DNA from: Planctomycetales bacterium
Lineage (GTDB): Bacteria; Planctomycetota; Planctomycetia; Isosphaerales; Isosphaeraceae
Direction: 5' to 3'
Length of the DNA stretch: 64,000 bases
Assembly (NCBI GenBank): GCA_027449865.1
Contig: DAIDKV010000022.1
Span: 31,179 to 95,178 of the forward strand
Shown here: one piece after another, positions 8,152 through 16,979 of the stretch
Layout of the letters: every line of letters starts with the position of its first letter
How positions within the stretch are numbered: position 1 is the first letter of the stretch
Position numbers and translations under genes: made by a program
Notes under the pieces: generated by a model
What the model saw: only the letters and a program-made list of their open reading frames with translations
What the model was told of the DNA's origin: nothing
The model's database searches: none

Positions 8152-8538
8152 ATGATGCTGACGCAGCCATCCAGCCCTCGGCCCCGACGCCTCCGAGCCG
8201 CCCTCATCGGCATTGGCCTGGATAACGTCGACGACCTGAACCGCTTGACTCGCGGCGACCAGAGCCTGATCTTCGGCGGTTCCGCCGAGACCCACGCCGA
8301 GCTCTGGGAGACCGCCTTGCGGATGGAGCTCGAACTCGACCAACAGGGGGTACTCCTTGGCGATCTCGATCCCGCGCAACTCGCCGAGCTCGCCGCCGTG
8401 ATCGACTCGCCCGAACTCCGCGAGATCGCTCAGCGCCTCCAGGAGGGACTCGAGCGCGACGGACGCGCCTTCGAAGACCTCACCCCCGAGGAGCTGACCG
8501 AGCTGTCGGCTCCGTCCGGCGTCGAGCCGGTACACTGA
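8152..8538 (+). CDS. Hypothetical acidic helical protein (128 aa)
   Basis: Starts at tandem ATG codons (8152 and 8155). After a short basic N-terminus (SSPRPRRLRAALIGIGLD) the protein becomes strongly acidic and Leu-rich, with segments such as DLDPAQLAELAAVIDSPELR and DLTPEELTELSAPSG that look like successive amphipathic helices. There is no signal peptide, membrane segment or catalytic motif that I recognise. Codon use matches neighbouring genes. It follows the 68-residue gene on the same strand, but the 179-bp gap leaves an operon uncertain. Confidence 0.6.
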   Translation: MMLTQPSSPRPRRLRAALIGIGLDNVDDLNRLTRGDQSLIFGGSAETHAELWETALRMELELDQQGVLLGDLDPAQLAELAAVIDSPELREIAQRLQEGLERDGRAFEDLTPEELTELSAPSGVEPVH

Positions 8539-8703
8539 ACCGACCATCCGGAGCCGAGACGAGCTGATCCAGCTTGATCCGAGTCGAGTCGAGCCGAGCC
8601 GAGCCAGATCGCCGGCCGGCCGAGGCGAACAGCGCCCTTGTTCCGAATGGCGACACGGGGGCCCTCGATCGAGGGCCCACCCGCACCCGTGCCGCCGGTC
8701 GGT

Positions 8704-9234
8704 TCAACGGAGCGCATGCCGCCCGGCCTGCCGGCGTCTTTCGTTGACAAGCGACAGGGCTCGGGGCTCTTCCTTCAGCAGCTTCACCAGTTGCGTGGCC
8801 GAGCAGCCGAGCCGCTCGGAGGCTGGTCTCGGGTCGTCCTCCAGCGCGGAGAGGACATCGAGCGCCTCGGCGAGGATCGCCGGGAAGTCCTCGTGGTCGG
8901 GGCTGACCACGACCCGCCCGCCCCGGCATCGCGACCGCCAGAGCACGCTGGGGACGATCGACGATCCGTCCTCTCGCTCAATCGGCCGGCGGATCGAGAG
9001 AGCCAGTTGAATCCGGAGCCGCGACAGCGCCTCGCGCCGGTTTTCTCCCTGGGTCCTGCGCTCCGAGGCCTCGGCGCGAAGGCCGGTGGGCCGGTGCGTC
9101 AGCACGACGGCCGTCTCGACCTTGTTCCGGTTCTGACCGCCAGGCCCCGAGCGCCGGGTCGCGCGAAACTCGCACTCGGCGGCCAGCGCGTCGGGATCCA
9201 TTGCGGCGGGGTGGATCGGGTCCGAATCGGGCAT
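8704..9234 (-). CDS. Peptide chain release factor-like protein with GGQ motif
   Basis: 176 residues, much shorter than RF1/RF2 (about 360) and closer to ArfB/YaeJ. The peptidyl-tRNA hydrolysis motif is intact as SGPGGQNRNKVET with GGQ at 32-34. The following strand VVLTHRPTGLRAEASERRTQ matches domain 3 of release factors. Domains 1, 2 and 4, which recognise stop codons, are absent. The C-terminal tail is not the lysine-rich ArfB tail that enters the mRNA channel but a helical, Leu/Arg-rich region ending in HALR. It may act in ribosome rescue or another ester-hydrolysis role (inference). It ends 40 bp before the end of the GT4 gene upstream on the same strand. Confidence 0.8.
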   Translation of the reverse strand: MPDSDPIHPAAMDPDALAAECEFRATRRSGPGGQNRNKVETAVVLTHRPTGLRAEASERRTQGENRREALSRLRIQLALSIRRPIEREDGSSIVPSVLWRSRCRGGRVVVSPDHEDFPAILAEALDVLSALEDDPRPASERLGCSATQLVKLLKEEPRALSLVNERRRQAGRHALR

Positions 9235-9274
9235 CGTGAGACCTTCGCCGGAATCATCCGGCCTCGGGGCCGGA

Positions 9275-10510
9275 TCAGGGAGCGTGGCAAACCGGCGGCG
9301 TGCCGGAAGCGAGGTTGCTTTCGAACCATCGGATCAGATCGGGGAGGGTGACCTCGAGCGCATACCGGCGCTGGACCAGGGCGGCGGCCTCGCGCCCGAG
9401 GTGGCGAGCGGCCTCGGGATCGCGGAGCACGCCGACCGCTCGATCGGCGAGAGCGTCGGCATCGAAAAAGTCGGAGAGCAGGCCGTTTTGCCCGTGCTGG
9501 ATCATCTCGCGAACGGGCGGCGTGTCGGAGGCGAGAATCGTGCAGCCGCAGGCCATCGCGTCGACCAGCGACCACGAGAGAACGAACGGAACGGTCAGGT
9601 AAATGTGCAGGTCGCTGAGGCTCAGAAGCTCGACCAGGGCCTGTGTGGGCACCAGGCCGGTGAACAGGAACCGGGAGAGTTCGTAATCGTCCTGTGCGAG
9701 GACGTGCTCTCGGAACGTTCGGTGCTGGATGTGTTTCTCGTCACCGCCGTAGCAGATCCGGTCGCTGCCGACCACGACGAAGACGACATCGGGGAACCGC
9801 TGGTAGATCCGCTTTGCCGCTTTCATGAAAATGTCGAATCCGCGCATCGATTCAAATCCGCGGCTGACGTAGGTGACGATCCGCGTCGAGGGCCCGATCT
9901 CTCGCCCGGCGATCCGGCGCGGGAGGCCATCCAGCCGGCGGAAGATGTCGGTCTCGATCCCGTCGAAGATGACGGCGATCTTGTGTCGGAGTTCGACCGG
10001 GAAGAGCGAGCGCTGGTAGATGGTCGGGCTGTATCCGGATCGGCAATGGGTCAGGTCGAGGAGGATCATGGCGTTCCGGGCCCGGGCGCGGAGGAAGTCG
10101 ATCTCGGCCGGGGGGAACTCCGGGCGGAAGTCCATGTCGGACTGGTGGGAGTGGTAGAAATATTCGAAGTAGTTGACGACCGGCACGCCAGGATAGAGCT
10201 CGGGGAGGAAGAGCGTCGAGCCGAACCCGCTGTGGCCGACGATGAGGTCGGGTCGAAGTCCGGGCTGGGCCTTGCACGCCTCGAAGACGCCGTGGGCGTG
10301 GGCGATCGCGTTCTCGAACGTCCGGCTGCAATAGTGGGTCTCGGCCCTCGCGCCGCCGACCGGTGCGTATCGAATTTTGCGGAAGCCGTTCGACTCGCCC
10401 GGCTCGGTCTGAGAGACGAACGAGCAGGACCAGCCGGGCCGGCGCGCCAGGTGCCGCGCGACATGGCCGAACTGGGCGGGGAAATTCTGGTGGACGAACA
10501 GGAGATGCAT
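9275..10510 (-). CDS. GT4-family glycosyltransferase
   Basis: 411 residues in the GT-B arrangement. The N-terminal domain begins LLFVHQNFPAQFGHVARHL, a common start in this group, followed by LIVGHSGFGSTLFLPELYPG. The C-terminal donor domain contains VTYVSRGFESMRGFD, VVFVVVGSD, the loop SDLHIYLTVPF and the E-x7-E-like region WSLVDAMACGCTILASDTPPVREMI. The N-terminus lacks a signal peptide, so it is likely cytosolic or membrane-peripheral. It probably transfers a sugar from a nucleotide donor to a polysaccharide or lipid precursor; donor and acceptor are unknown. It is followed on the same strand by the release-factor-like gene, without evidence of a functional link. Confidence 0.85.
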   Translation of the reverse strand: MHLLFVHQNFPAQFGHVARHLARRPGWSCSFVSQTEPGESNGFRKIRYAPVGGARAETHYCSRTFENAIAHAHGVFEACKAQPGLRPDLIVGHSGFGSTLFLPELYPGVPVVNYFEYFYHSHQSDMDFRPEFPPAEIDFLRARARNAMILLDLTHCRSGYSPTIYQRSLFPVELRHKIAVIFDGIETDIFRRLDGLPRRIAGREIGPSTRIVTYVSRGFESMRGFDIFMKAAKRIYQRFPDVVFVVVGSDRICYGGDEKHIQHRTFREHVLAQDDYELSRFLFTGLVPTQALVELLSLSDLHIYLTVPFVLSWSLVDAMACGCTILASDTPPVREMIQHGQNGLLSDFFDADALADRAVGVLRDPEAARHLGREAAALVQRRYALEVTLPDLIRWFESNLASGTPPVCHAP

Positions 10511-10589
10511 GGGCCGGGTCCGCCGCGGGGAACGATCGACGCCTGCGCCGGCGCCGCATCGAAAGTATAAACCCCCCGGGGCGGCCTCG

Positions 10590-11624
10590 TCACTCTCTCG
10601 AAACGGTCCTCGGGGTCCGGTCGCCGGTCAGCCAGGCGGCGTAGACGAGGCCCGCCAGTCCCGCCGCGGCGACCGCGAGCAGCCCGCGATGGGTATCGGC
10701 CCAGAATTGCAGGCTGTGCCCGTGGGCCTCGGAGCGAAAGGGCCCGCGTGCGCCGAAATCGGAGTCGGTGTCGACGGGCCCCCACAGGTTACTGGGACGA
10801 TGGGGGTCATCGGGTTGATCGGTCATCTGGCCCTCGTAGGCGGTTTTCGCGGCGAGCCAGTCGCCGAGTCCGGGCGCGACCTTCTGGGCAAGGATCGCCT
10901 TTATGGTCGAGGGCGCGACCCACAGTTCACGGCGGCGATGGTGGGCCGACCAGACGACCGCCTCTGCGGCGACCTCGGGCTGATAGACGGGCGGGACCGG
11001 TCGGGCGCGTCGGGGCATCTTGCTCTTGCCCCAGAGGAACTGCGGCGTGTTCAGGCCAGGCATCTGAACCATCGTGATATGCACGCGGCTGCGGTCGTGG
11101 ATCAACTCAGAACGGAGCGAGTCGGTGAAGCCGCGCACCGCGGCCTTGGCAGCACAGTAGGCCGATTGAAGCGGGATGCTCCGGTAGGCGAGTGCCGAGC
11201 CAACCTGAACGATGGTCCCGCGGTCGCGTGGGCGCATCCGACGCAGGGCGGAAAGCGTTCCGTGGACGAAGCCCAGATAGGTGACCTCGGTGACGCGGCG
11301 GTACTCCTGGGCGTTCATCAGGTGGACGGGCGCGAAGACGGTCGCCATCGCGACGTTCGCCCAGACGTCGATCGGCCCGAGCTGGCGTTCCACGGCCTCG
11401 GCGGCGGCCTCGACCTGGTCGGGATCGGTGACGTCGGTCGGCACGATGAGCCCCTGCCCGCCGGCCGCCTCGACGTCGCGAAGCGCCGCCTCCAGACCGG
11501 CCCGGCCGCGGGCGAGTAGCCCGACCCGCGCCCCACGCCGGGCGAACGCGATCGCCGACGCACGCCCGACTCCTCCCGAGGCCCCGGTGATCACGACGAC
11601 TTCGGGCGTCCCCGATCGACTCAT
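10590..11624 (-). CDS. SDR-family oxidoreductase with C-terminal membrane segment
   Basis: 344 residues. The Rossmann motif TGASGGVG is near residues 13-20. The catalytic Tyr and Lys are in SAYCAAKAA with a preceding GSALAY serine. The usual NAG structural motif is changed to NVAMAT. After the core of about 250 residues comes an unusual extension ending in a hydrophobic segment (GLLAVAAAGLAGLVYAAWLTG), probably a membrane anchor. This long form with a C-terminal anchor is common in high-GC bacterial SDRs annotated only as short-chain dehydrogenases. Substrate unknown. The downstream palindromic repeat element lies just upstream of its start. Confidence 0.85.
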   Translation of the reverse strand: MSRSGTPEVVVITGASGGVGRASAIAFARRGARVGLLARGRAGLEAALRDVEAAGGQGLIVPTDVTDPDQVEAAAEAVERQLGPIDVWANVAMATVFAPVHLMNAQEYRRVTEVTYLGFVHGTLSALRRMRPRDRGTIVQVGSALAYRSIPLQSAYCAAKAAVRGFTDSLRSELIHDRSRVHITMVQMPGLNTPQFLWGKSKMPRRARPVPPVYQPEVAAEAVVWSAHHRRRELWVAPSTIKAILAQKVAPGLGDWLAAKTAYEGQMTDQPDDPHRPSNLWGPVDTDSDFGARGPFRSEAHGHSLQFWADTHRGLLAVAAAGLAGLVYAAWLTGDRTPRTVSRE

Positions 11625-11655
11625 GGCACGCTCGGCTCCCGTGGTCCATGGTGTG

Positions 11656-11822
11656 GATTCGGAGTTTCACGCAGAGACGCAAAGGGCCGCAGAGACGCAG
11701 AGAAAACAAAGACCAGGAAAATGAAGTCGTGTCATTGGATTGGAGTTTTTGCCATGTCCATGATCTCTCGGACTTCTCTGCGACTCTGCGCACCTCTGCG
11801 TCTCTGCGTGAAACTCCGAATC
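11656..11822. repeat. Palindromic MITE-like element, about 167 bp, with arms of about 49 bp
   Basis: The left arm (11656-11704) begins GATTCGGAGTTTCACGCAGA and carries two copies of CGCAGAGACGCA-type sequence. The right arm (11773-11822) is its inverted complement, ending TGCGTGAAACTCCGAATC. The outer 25 bases pair perfectly and the inner part pairs with a few mismatches. The 68-bp centre is unique and less GC-rich. The arms could form a long cruciform or RNA hairpin in the intergenic region between a leftward SDR gene and the rightward sigma fusion gene. No coding capacity of its own. Confidence 0.8.
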
Positions 11823-11983
11823 CCCTCGCCGCGTCTCTGCAGGACTCCGCCGCAAAAGGCATGCCTGGCCGGATTCTGGTGGCCTTGCCGGTCCCGATCG
11901 GGAAAAGATGGAACAGCCACCGCGTCGGCGCCCATATTTCTCCCGGAGGATCGAGGGGCCGATTTTTGAGGAGGGTCGTCGTC

Positions 11984-14917
11984 ATGAAGAGGGCGCCGGA
12001 GGAACTGGGTCGGCTGTTTCGCGAGGGGACTCTTGCCAGCCTCACGGACGGCCAGCTTCTGGAGCGTTACGCCGAGCAGGGCGATGGCGAGGCGTTCGCC
12101 GCGATCGTGGCCCGGCACGGGGCGATGGTCCTCTCGGTCTGCCGGTCGTCGCTCGGCCCGCTCGACGCCTCCGACGCCGAGGACGTCTTCCAGGCGACGT
12201 TCCTTGTTCTGGCCCGTCGGGCGGGTTCGATCGCGGTGCAGGGCTCGCTGGCCGGGTGGTTGTACCGGGTGGCGCGTCGGACGGCCCGGCAGGCGCGGAT
12301 CGAGGCGACGCGTCGTCGGAATCGCGAACGCGCCGTGGCCGGTCGCGAGGAGATCCCGCCGCACGACCCCTCCCGCTCCGAACTGGCCGGGATCGTCCAT
12401 CAGGAGCTGGCGCGGCTTCCTGAGCATTATCGGATGGCGGTCCTGCTCTGCGACCTGCACGGCCTGACCCGCGATCAGGCGGCCGAGGCGATCGGATGCC
12501 CGTCGGGGACGGTCGCCGGCCGGCTTGCCCGGGGACGCGAGCGGCTCCGCGACCGTCTGATCCGGCGCGGGGTCGATCCGGCGGTGGCCTGGCCCGCGGC
12601 GACGCTCTCGGTCGTCGACCGGGCGGGATGGATTCGTCGGGCGACGGTTGCGATTCTCTCGGCCGACCGGGGCCCGGCGGTCGCCCGGACGGCCGCGATC
12701 GCCTGGGGTCGCGTGGTGGCGTCGGTGGCTTTCTTGATCGCGATCGGGGCGGCGGGCGCGGCGGGGCTCCGGTCGGCCGACGATCCGCCGCCGGTTCCTC
12801 ATGCGGTCGCTCCGAGTCCGCCCGCGCCGATCGATCCGGAAGACCCGGCCACCGCGGGCGTCTTCGCGGGGAAGGTCGTGGACACCGAGGGCCGGCCAAT
12901 CCCCGGCGCCCGGATCCACATCGCGCCTCGAATTCTGCGCCCTCGCGAGGCCGATCCGACCGAGCCGGGTCCGGTTCGTGCGATCACCGGGGCGGATGGC
13001 CGGTTCCGGTTCACGGCAAAGGACATGACCTTCACGGCGATCGACGGACTTCCCGCGCGTCGGCCGGGCTTCCTGATTGCGACCGCCGAGGGCTATGGGC
13101 CGGACTGGCTCCGGACCTGGGGCCGGGACGGCTTGTCGTCCTCGCCCCCCGGCCCGGCCAAACCCTCCGAGATGATGCTGACCCTGCCGCGCGACGACGT
13201 ACCGATCCGGGGCCGGCTGCTCCGCCCCGACGGCCGTCCTCTCGCTGGTGCCACCGTCCGAGTGACCGCCCTTTATGTGCCGTGGAAGCGGGATCTCGAC
13301 GCCCATCTCGAGACATGGAGACCGAGACCCGCGGGTATCCTCGTGGCGCCCGAGAATTATGAGAAGACGCTCGAATCGCCCGGCGTCCTTTCTGAAGCGA
13401 GTACGCAGGCCGTCTCGGACGACGACGGTCGGTTCCGCCTGGATGGCCTCGGACGCGAGCGTCTCGTCTCTCTGGCGATCCGAGCGCCTGGGCTCGCCAG
13501 AATGCCTCTCATCGTGATGACCCGGGCGGCGCCCGACTTCCGCACTCGGCCATTCGGACGCCCCTACGAAGCCGTCGTCCGAGGCGCCCGCTTCACGCTC
13601 GCGATGAAGGCGGAGCGGACCATCACCGGGGTCGTGCGCGACAAAGCGACCGGCGAGCCGATCGCGCAAGCCTGGGTCGGCCCCTGGGCGGACGCGATCT
13701 CCGCGCTGGAGACCGGCCGATCTCTGACTTTCACCGACGCGAGCGGGCGATTTATCCTCGATGGCCTCTCGGCGAATCTCACCGAGGCGGAATGCACCCA
13801 GGAGACGGGGCCTCGTTCCAGTCCCTCGGATCGATTCGTCGTGGCCGTGCCGAGCCCGGGCCAGCCCTATTTCCCGACGAAGGGAAAGGTGAGCGATGCG
13901 GGCGAGGTCGCCGTGGAATGTCCGCGGGGGATCCCGTTTCGGCTGACGGTCTGCGACCCATCGGGCCGCCCGGTCGAGGCTGAGGTCTGCTATACGCCGG
14001 TTTTGCCGAGCGTGTCGTTCCGGGAAGCGACCGACCGGTTCCAGGTGCAGACCGCCTTCCCCCTCTCGCGGGCGGCGAGGCAGGCCGACGGCTCGTATCG
14101 GGGCGTTGTTCTCCCGGGTCCGGGCGCTGTCCTGGTCCAGACGCTCCGTGAGGCCCGCTATCGACCGGCTCACGTCGACCCGAAGGGGTTCTTCGCCCCG
14201 GGCAAGACCGACTGGACCTTCCTGGAGAAGATCACCGACTACGGCAGCGACGAGACGCTCAGCGTCGCGCCGTCTTTCGGCAACATTACGCTCGTGCAGC
14301 GGGATTACGCGGCGATCGTCCTGATCGACCCGGCGGAGGGCAACGGGCCGATGGAGCTCTCGGCGACCGTCTTCCCGGATCGTCCTCGCCGCGTCACGCT
14401 GGTCGACGACGAGGGTCGGCCCGTCGTCGGGGCGAAGATGAGCGAGGGGCCGTATCCCCGTTGGCGCAGTGAGCCCGCCCTTCGCTCATCGACTTTCGCG
14501 ATCGACGGGCTCCACCTTGATTGGCCCCGGTGGTTCACCTTCTTGCAGGAGGATCGGAAGCTGATCGGCCTGCTTGCGATCCAGGGCGACGATGGGGCCC
14601 CCTGCACCGTCCGGATGCGGCCCTGGGGCACCGTCACGGGCCGGGTCGTGGACCATCGCGGCGAGCCGATTTCGCGTGGCGTCGGATTATTCGCCCCGCT
14701 CGGCCGGGGGATCACCGCCTCGGCCTCGTCCGACTTCGCGGGCCGCTTCCGCCTGGAGCGGCTGGTGCCCGGTCGAGCTTACGAGGTCCACATCGACCAG
14801 GGCTTCGGGGGGGTGTTCATCAGCCGGACCCTCTTCCAGGTGAAGGTCGCCCCCGGGAAGGTCCGCGACCTTGGCGACATCCAGCTCCCGGAGTCGAAAC
14901 CCGGGACGGTCCGCTGA
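11984..14917 (+). CDS. ECF sigma factor fused to membrane segment and carboxypeptidase-regulatory-like repeats
   Basis: 977 residues. Residues about 38-105 form sigma region 2 (YAEQGDGEAFAAIVARHG, DAEDVFQATFLVLARRAGSI, GWLYRVARRTA). Region 4 is about 135-195 (LARLPEHYRMAVLLCDLHGL, EAIGCPSGTVAGRLARGRER). A hydrophobic segment at about 244-261 (VVASVAFLIAIGAAGAAG) is followed by about 700 residues of beta-sandwich repeats with motifs such as GKVVDTEGRPIPGARI, GRLLRPDGRPLAGATV, GVVRDKATGEPIAQAWV and GRVVDHRGEPISRGV. These planctomycete fusions may tie transcription to envelope signals (inference). Start ATG at 11984 has GAGGAGGG eight bases upstream. The frame stays open upstream through the palindromic repeat, but that stretch is not coding. 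Confidence 0.88.
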   Translation: MKRAPEELGRLFREGTLASLTDGQLLERYAEQGDGEAFAAIVARHGAMVLSVCRSSLGPLDASDAEDVFQATFLVLARRAGSIAVQGSLAGWLYRVARRTARQARIEATRRRNRERAVAGREEIPPHDPSRSELAGIVHQELARLPEHYRMAVLLCDLHGLTRDQAAEAIGCPSGTVAGRLARGRERLRDRLIRRGVDPAVAWPAATLSVVDRAGWIRRATVAILSADRGPAVARTAAIAWGRVVASVAFLIAIGAAGAAGLRSADDPPPVPHAVAPSPPAPIDPEDPATAGVFAGKVVDTEGRPIPGARIHIAPRILRPREADPTEPGPVRAITGADGRFRFTAKDMTFTAIDGLPARRPGFLIATAEGYGPDWLRTWGRDGLSSSPPGPAKPSEMMLTLPRDDVPIRGRLLRPDGRPLAGATVRVTALYVPWKRDLDAHLETWRPRPAGILVAPENYEKTLESPGVLSEASTQAVSDDDGRFRLDGLGRERLVSLAIRAPGLARMPLIVMTRAAPDFRTRPFGRPYEAVVRGARFTLAMKAERTITGVVRDKATGEPIAQAWVGPWADAISALETGRSLTFTDASGRFILDGLSANLTEAECTQETGPRSSPSDRFVVAVPSPGQPYFPTKGKVSDAGEVAVECPRGIPFRLTVCDPSGRPVEAEVCYTPVLPSVSFREATDRFQVQTAFPLSRAARQADGSYRGVVLPGPGAVLVQTLREARYRPAHVDPKGFFAPGKTDWTFLEKITDYGSDETLSVAPSFGNITLVQRDYAAIVLIDPAEGNGPMELSATVFPDRPRRVTLVDDEGRPVVGAKMSEGPYPRWRSEPALRSSTFAIDGLHLDWPRWFTFLQEDRKLIGLLAIQGDDGAPCTVRMRPWGTVTGRVVDHRGEPISRGVGLFAPLGRGITASASSDFAGRFRLERLVPGRAYEVHIDQGFGGVFISRTLFQVKVAPGKVRDLGDIQLPESKPGTVR

Positions 14918-14932
14918 ACTTGGGACGCCCGA

Positions 14933-16528
14933 TCAATCGCTCCCCTTGGCGATCGCGGCGAACTCGTCGTGCATTTTCTGCCAGCGATCGGAGAGCTCGC
15001 GGACCCGCTCCGGCTCGCGCGCCGAGAGGTCGTTCGTCTCGGTCCGGTCGGTCGAGAGGTTGAATAGTTCCCACGGTTTCCCCTTCGCCGCGACGAGTTT
15101 CCAGTCGCCCAGCCGGATCGCTCGGTTCCCCTCGTGCTCCCACCAGAGCGATTCGTGCGTCACCGAGCCATCCCGCGTGAACGTCGGGAGCAGGCTCTTG
15201 CCCGGCATCGGCGGGACCCCGGCCTTCGACTCCTCGGGTTGGGCGCCGGCGAGCGCCAGGAGCGTCGGAACCAGGTCGATCACGTGCCCGGGGTCGTGCC
15301 GCAACTCACCCCGCGAGGCGATTCCCTTCGGCCAGTGGGCGATCAGCGGCGTGGAGATCCCGCCCTCGTGAACCCACGTCTTGTGCCGTCGGAACGGCGT
15401 GTTCGAGACGGTTGACCACCCCGGCCCCAGGCAGAGATGCGTCTTCGCCGAGCCCGCCGGCGCCTTCGGGTCGTGGCCGTCGCTACGGACCATGATCTCG
15501 GCGCTGGCACCGTTGTCCGAGAGGAAGAGGATCAGCGTGTTGTCCCAGGCGCCCATTGATCGGATTCGGTCGAGCACCCGGCCGAGTTCGCGGTCCATCC
15601 GGTCGACCATCGCCGCGTGGATCTCCATCTTCGACGCCTGGAAGGCCCGCTGCTCGGCGGTCAGGCTCGACCAGGGGAGCGGTCGGTTGACCTCGCCGGG
15701 TCCAAGCGTTTTCAGAGCCTCGGGGAAGTGGTACGGCGGGCCGACCTCGCGCTCGACGTCCGAAAGACGGCCGTTGACCAGGCCCATTTTCCGGATCTGA
15801 TTCCAGCGCTCGGCGCGGACGGCTTCCCAGCCCTTATCGTACCGCCCCTTGTAGCGTGCGATGTCCTCGGCCGGGGCCTGCAATGGAAAATGCGGGGCAT
15901 TGAAGGCGACATAGAGGAAGAACGGATCGTCGCCGTGGTGGGCGGCGTGGTCGTCGAGGTAGCCGATGGCGTGGTCGGCGATCGCCGCGGTGGTGTAGTA
16001 GCCGCTCCCAGGCCGGACCGGCGGTAGCTTCTGGTCGTCCTCGAAGAGCACCTTCGGGCTAAAGTATCGGCCGAGGTCCTCGATGTAATACGAGTGATCG
16101 AAGCCGTTGGAGAGCGGTTTTCCGTCGACGTGCCACTTCCCCGAATGATACGAGCGATAGCCGAGCGGTCGGAGCCGCTCCGGGAGCAGCTTCGCCCAGC
16201 CCGGTCGTCGGCCTCGCGCGCCGCTGGGGACGCCCTTCACGATGTCCCGGCGGACCTCCTGCGCGTAATAGCCGGTCAGGATTGCGGCGCGGCTCGGCCA
16301 GCATCGAGCCGTGTTGTAGAATGACGTGAACCGAACTCCGCCCGCCGCCAGGGCGTCGAGCCTCGGCGTCTGGATCTCGCTGCCGTAGCAGCCGAGGTCC
16401 GAGAAGCCCAGGTCATCCGCCAGAACGATCACCACGTTCGGCCTCGCCGGTGCCGCGGCGGCGACGACCGGGGCCAGCAGGGACAGGACCATCGCGATCA
16501 GGAGGGAGCGGGCTCGATCGGGCCTCAT
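14933..16528 (-). CDS. Secreted S1-family sulfatase (Cys type)
   Basis: 531 residues. The N-terminus MRPDRARSLLIAMVLSLLAP with the following VVAAAA is a classical signal peptide. The metal-binding DD at 38-39 is in VLADDLGFSDLG. The formylglycine motif is C76-W-P-S-R80 followed by AAILTG, so the enzyme needs a formylglycine-generating enzyme for activation. KWHVDGKPLSNGFD and FLSDNGAS are further S1 signatures; DWKLVAAKGKPWELFNL is the typical C-terminal subdomain. Planctomycetes carry many such enzymes for sulfated polysaccharides. Start ATG at 16526-16528 has AAGGAG eight bases upstream; the frame extends upstream without a ribosome site. It is divergent from the thioredoxin-like gene. Substrate is unknown. 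Confidence 0.92.
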   Translation of the reverse strand: MRPDRARSLLIAMVLSLLAPVVAAAAPARPNVVIVLADDLGFSDLGCYGSEIQTPRLDALAAGGVRFTSFYNTARCWPSRAAILTGYYAQEVRRDIVKGVPSGARGRRPGWAKLLPERLRPLGYRSYHSGKWHVDGKPLSNGFDHSYYIEDLGRYFSPKVLFEDDQKLPPVRPGSGYYTTAAIADHAIGYLDDHAAHHGDDPFFLYVAFNAPHFPLQAPAEDIARYKGRYDKGWEAVRAERWNQIRKMGLVNGRLSDVEREVGPPYHFPEALKTLGPGEVNRPLPWSSLTAEQRAFQASKMEIHAAMVDRMDRELGRVLDRIRSMGAWDNTLILFLSDNGASAEIMVRSDGHDPKAPAGSAKTHLCLGPGWSTVSNTPFRRHKTWVHEGGISTPLIAHWPKGIASRGELRHDPGHVIDLVPTLLALAGAQPEESKAGVPPMPGKSLLPTFTRDGSVTHESLWWEHEGNRAIRLGDWKLVAAKGKPWELFNLSTDRTETNDLSAREPERVRELSDRWQKMHDEFAAIAKGSD

Positions 16529-16633
16529 GCGGTGGGCTCCTTGGGTCGGGGGACGCGGTGGAGTGGAGGGCGCCGGATTTGCCCGGTTGCCTCGTCGAGA
16601 ACGATCGTATCGCGATCCATCGAGAGGTGCGAC

Positions 16634-16960
16634 ATGCCGGAACCCGACGACATCGAGATCGGCCGCGAGCCAACCCCCGAGGAGATCCGGGCGACCGAGG
16701 GACCCGTCCTCCTCGAATTCGGCGCAAGCTGGTGCCCGTACTGCCAGGCCATGGCCCCGGAGATCGCCCGATTGCTCCACGAGTACACTCAGGTCCGCCA
16801 CATTCGGATTGAGGACGGGCCTGGGCGCAGGCTCGGCCGAGCCTATCGTGTGAAGCTCTGGCCGAACCTGGTGTTCCTTCGCAATGGCGAGGTTGTGCGC
16901 CAGCTCGCACGGCCGTCGGCCTCGGAGGTCCGTGAGGGCTTCGAGGCGATCGCGACCTGA
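16634..16960 (+). CDS. Thioredoxin-like protein
   Basis: 108 residues of single thioredoxin fold. The active site is WCPYC with C34 and C37, preceded by LLEFGASW. The cis-proline loop reads LWPNLVFL, where thioredoxins have TPT, so substrate preference may differ. No signal peptide, so probably cytoplasmic. WCPYC rather than WCGPC is also seen in glutaredoxin-like and some thioredoxin-like proteins. The start ATG at 16634 has AGAGG six bases upstream. It ends 19 bp from the convergent GT39-like gene and is divergent from the sulfatase gene. Confidence 0.85.
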   Translation: MPEPDDIEIGREPTPEEIRATEGPVLLEFGASWCPYCQAMAPEIARLLHEYTQVRHIRIEDGPGRRLGRAYRVKLWPNLVFLRNGEVVRQLARPSASEVREGFEAIAT

Positions 16961-16979
16961 GCGAGCCGGTTTGTGTTCA

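Noticed and set aside
11648..11983. N-terminal extension of the sigma fusion gene through the palindromic repeat
   Set aside because: The frame is open, but the sequence is the inverted-repeat element, and a strong ribosome site lies just before ATG 11984.
11732..14173. Long antisense open frame (813 residues) opposite the sigma fusion gene
   Set aside because: It mirrors high-GC coding DNA, has no domain, and its counterpart has clear sigma and repeat domains.
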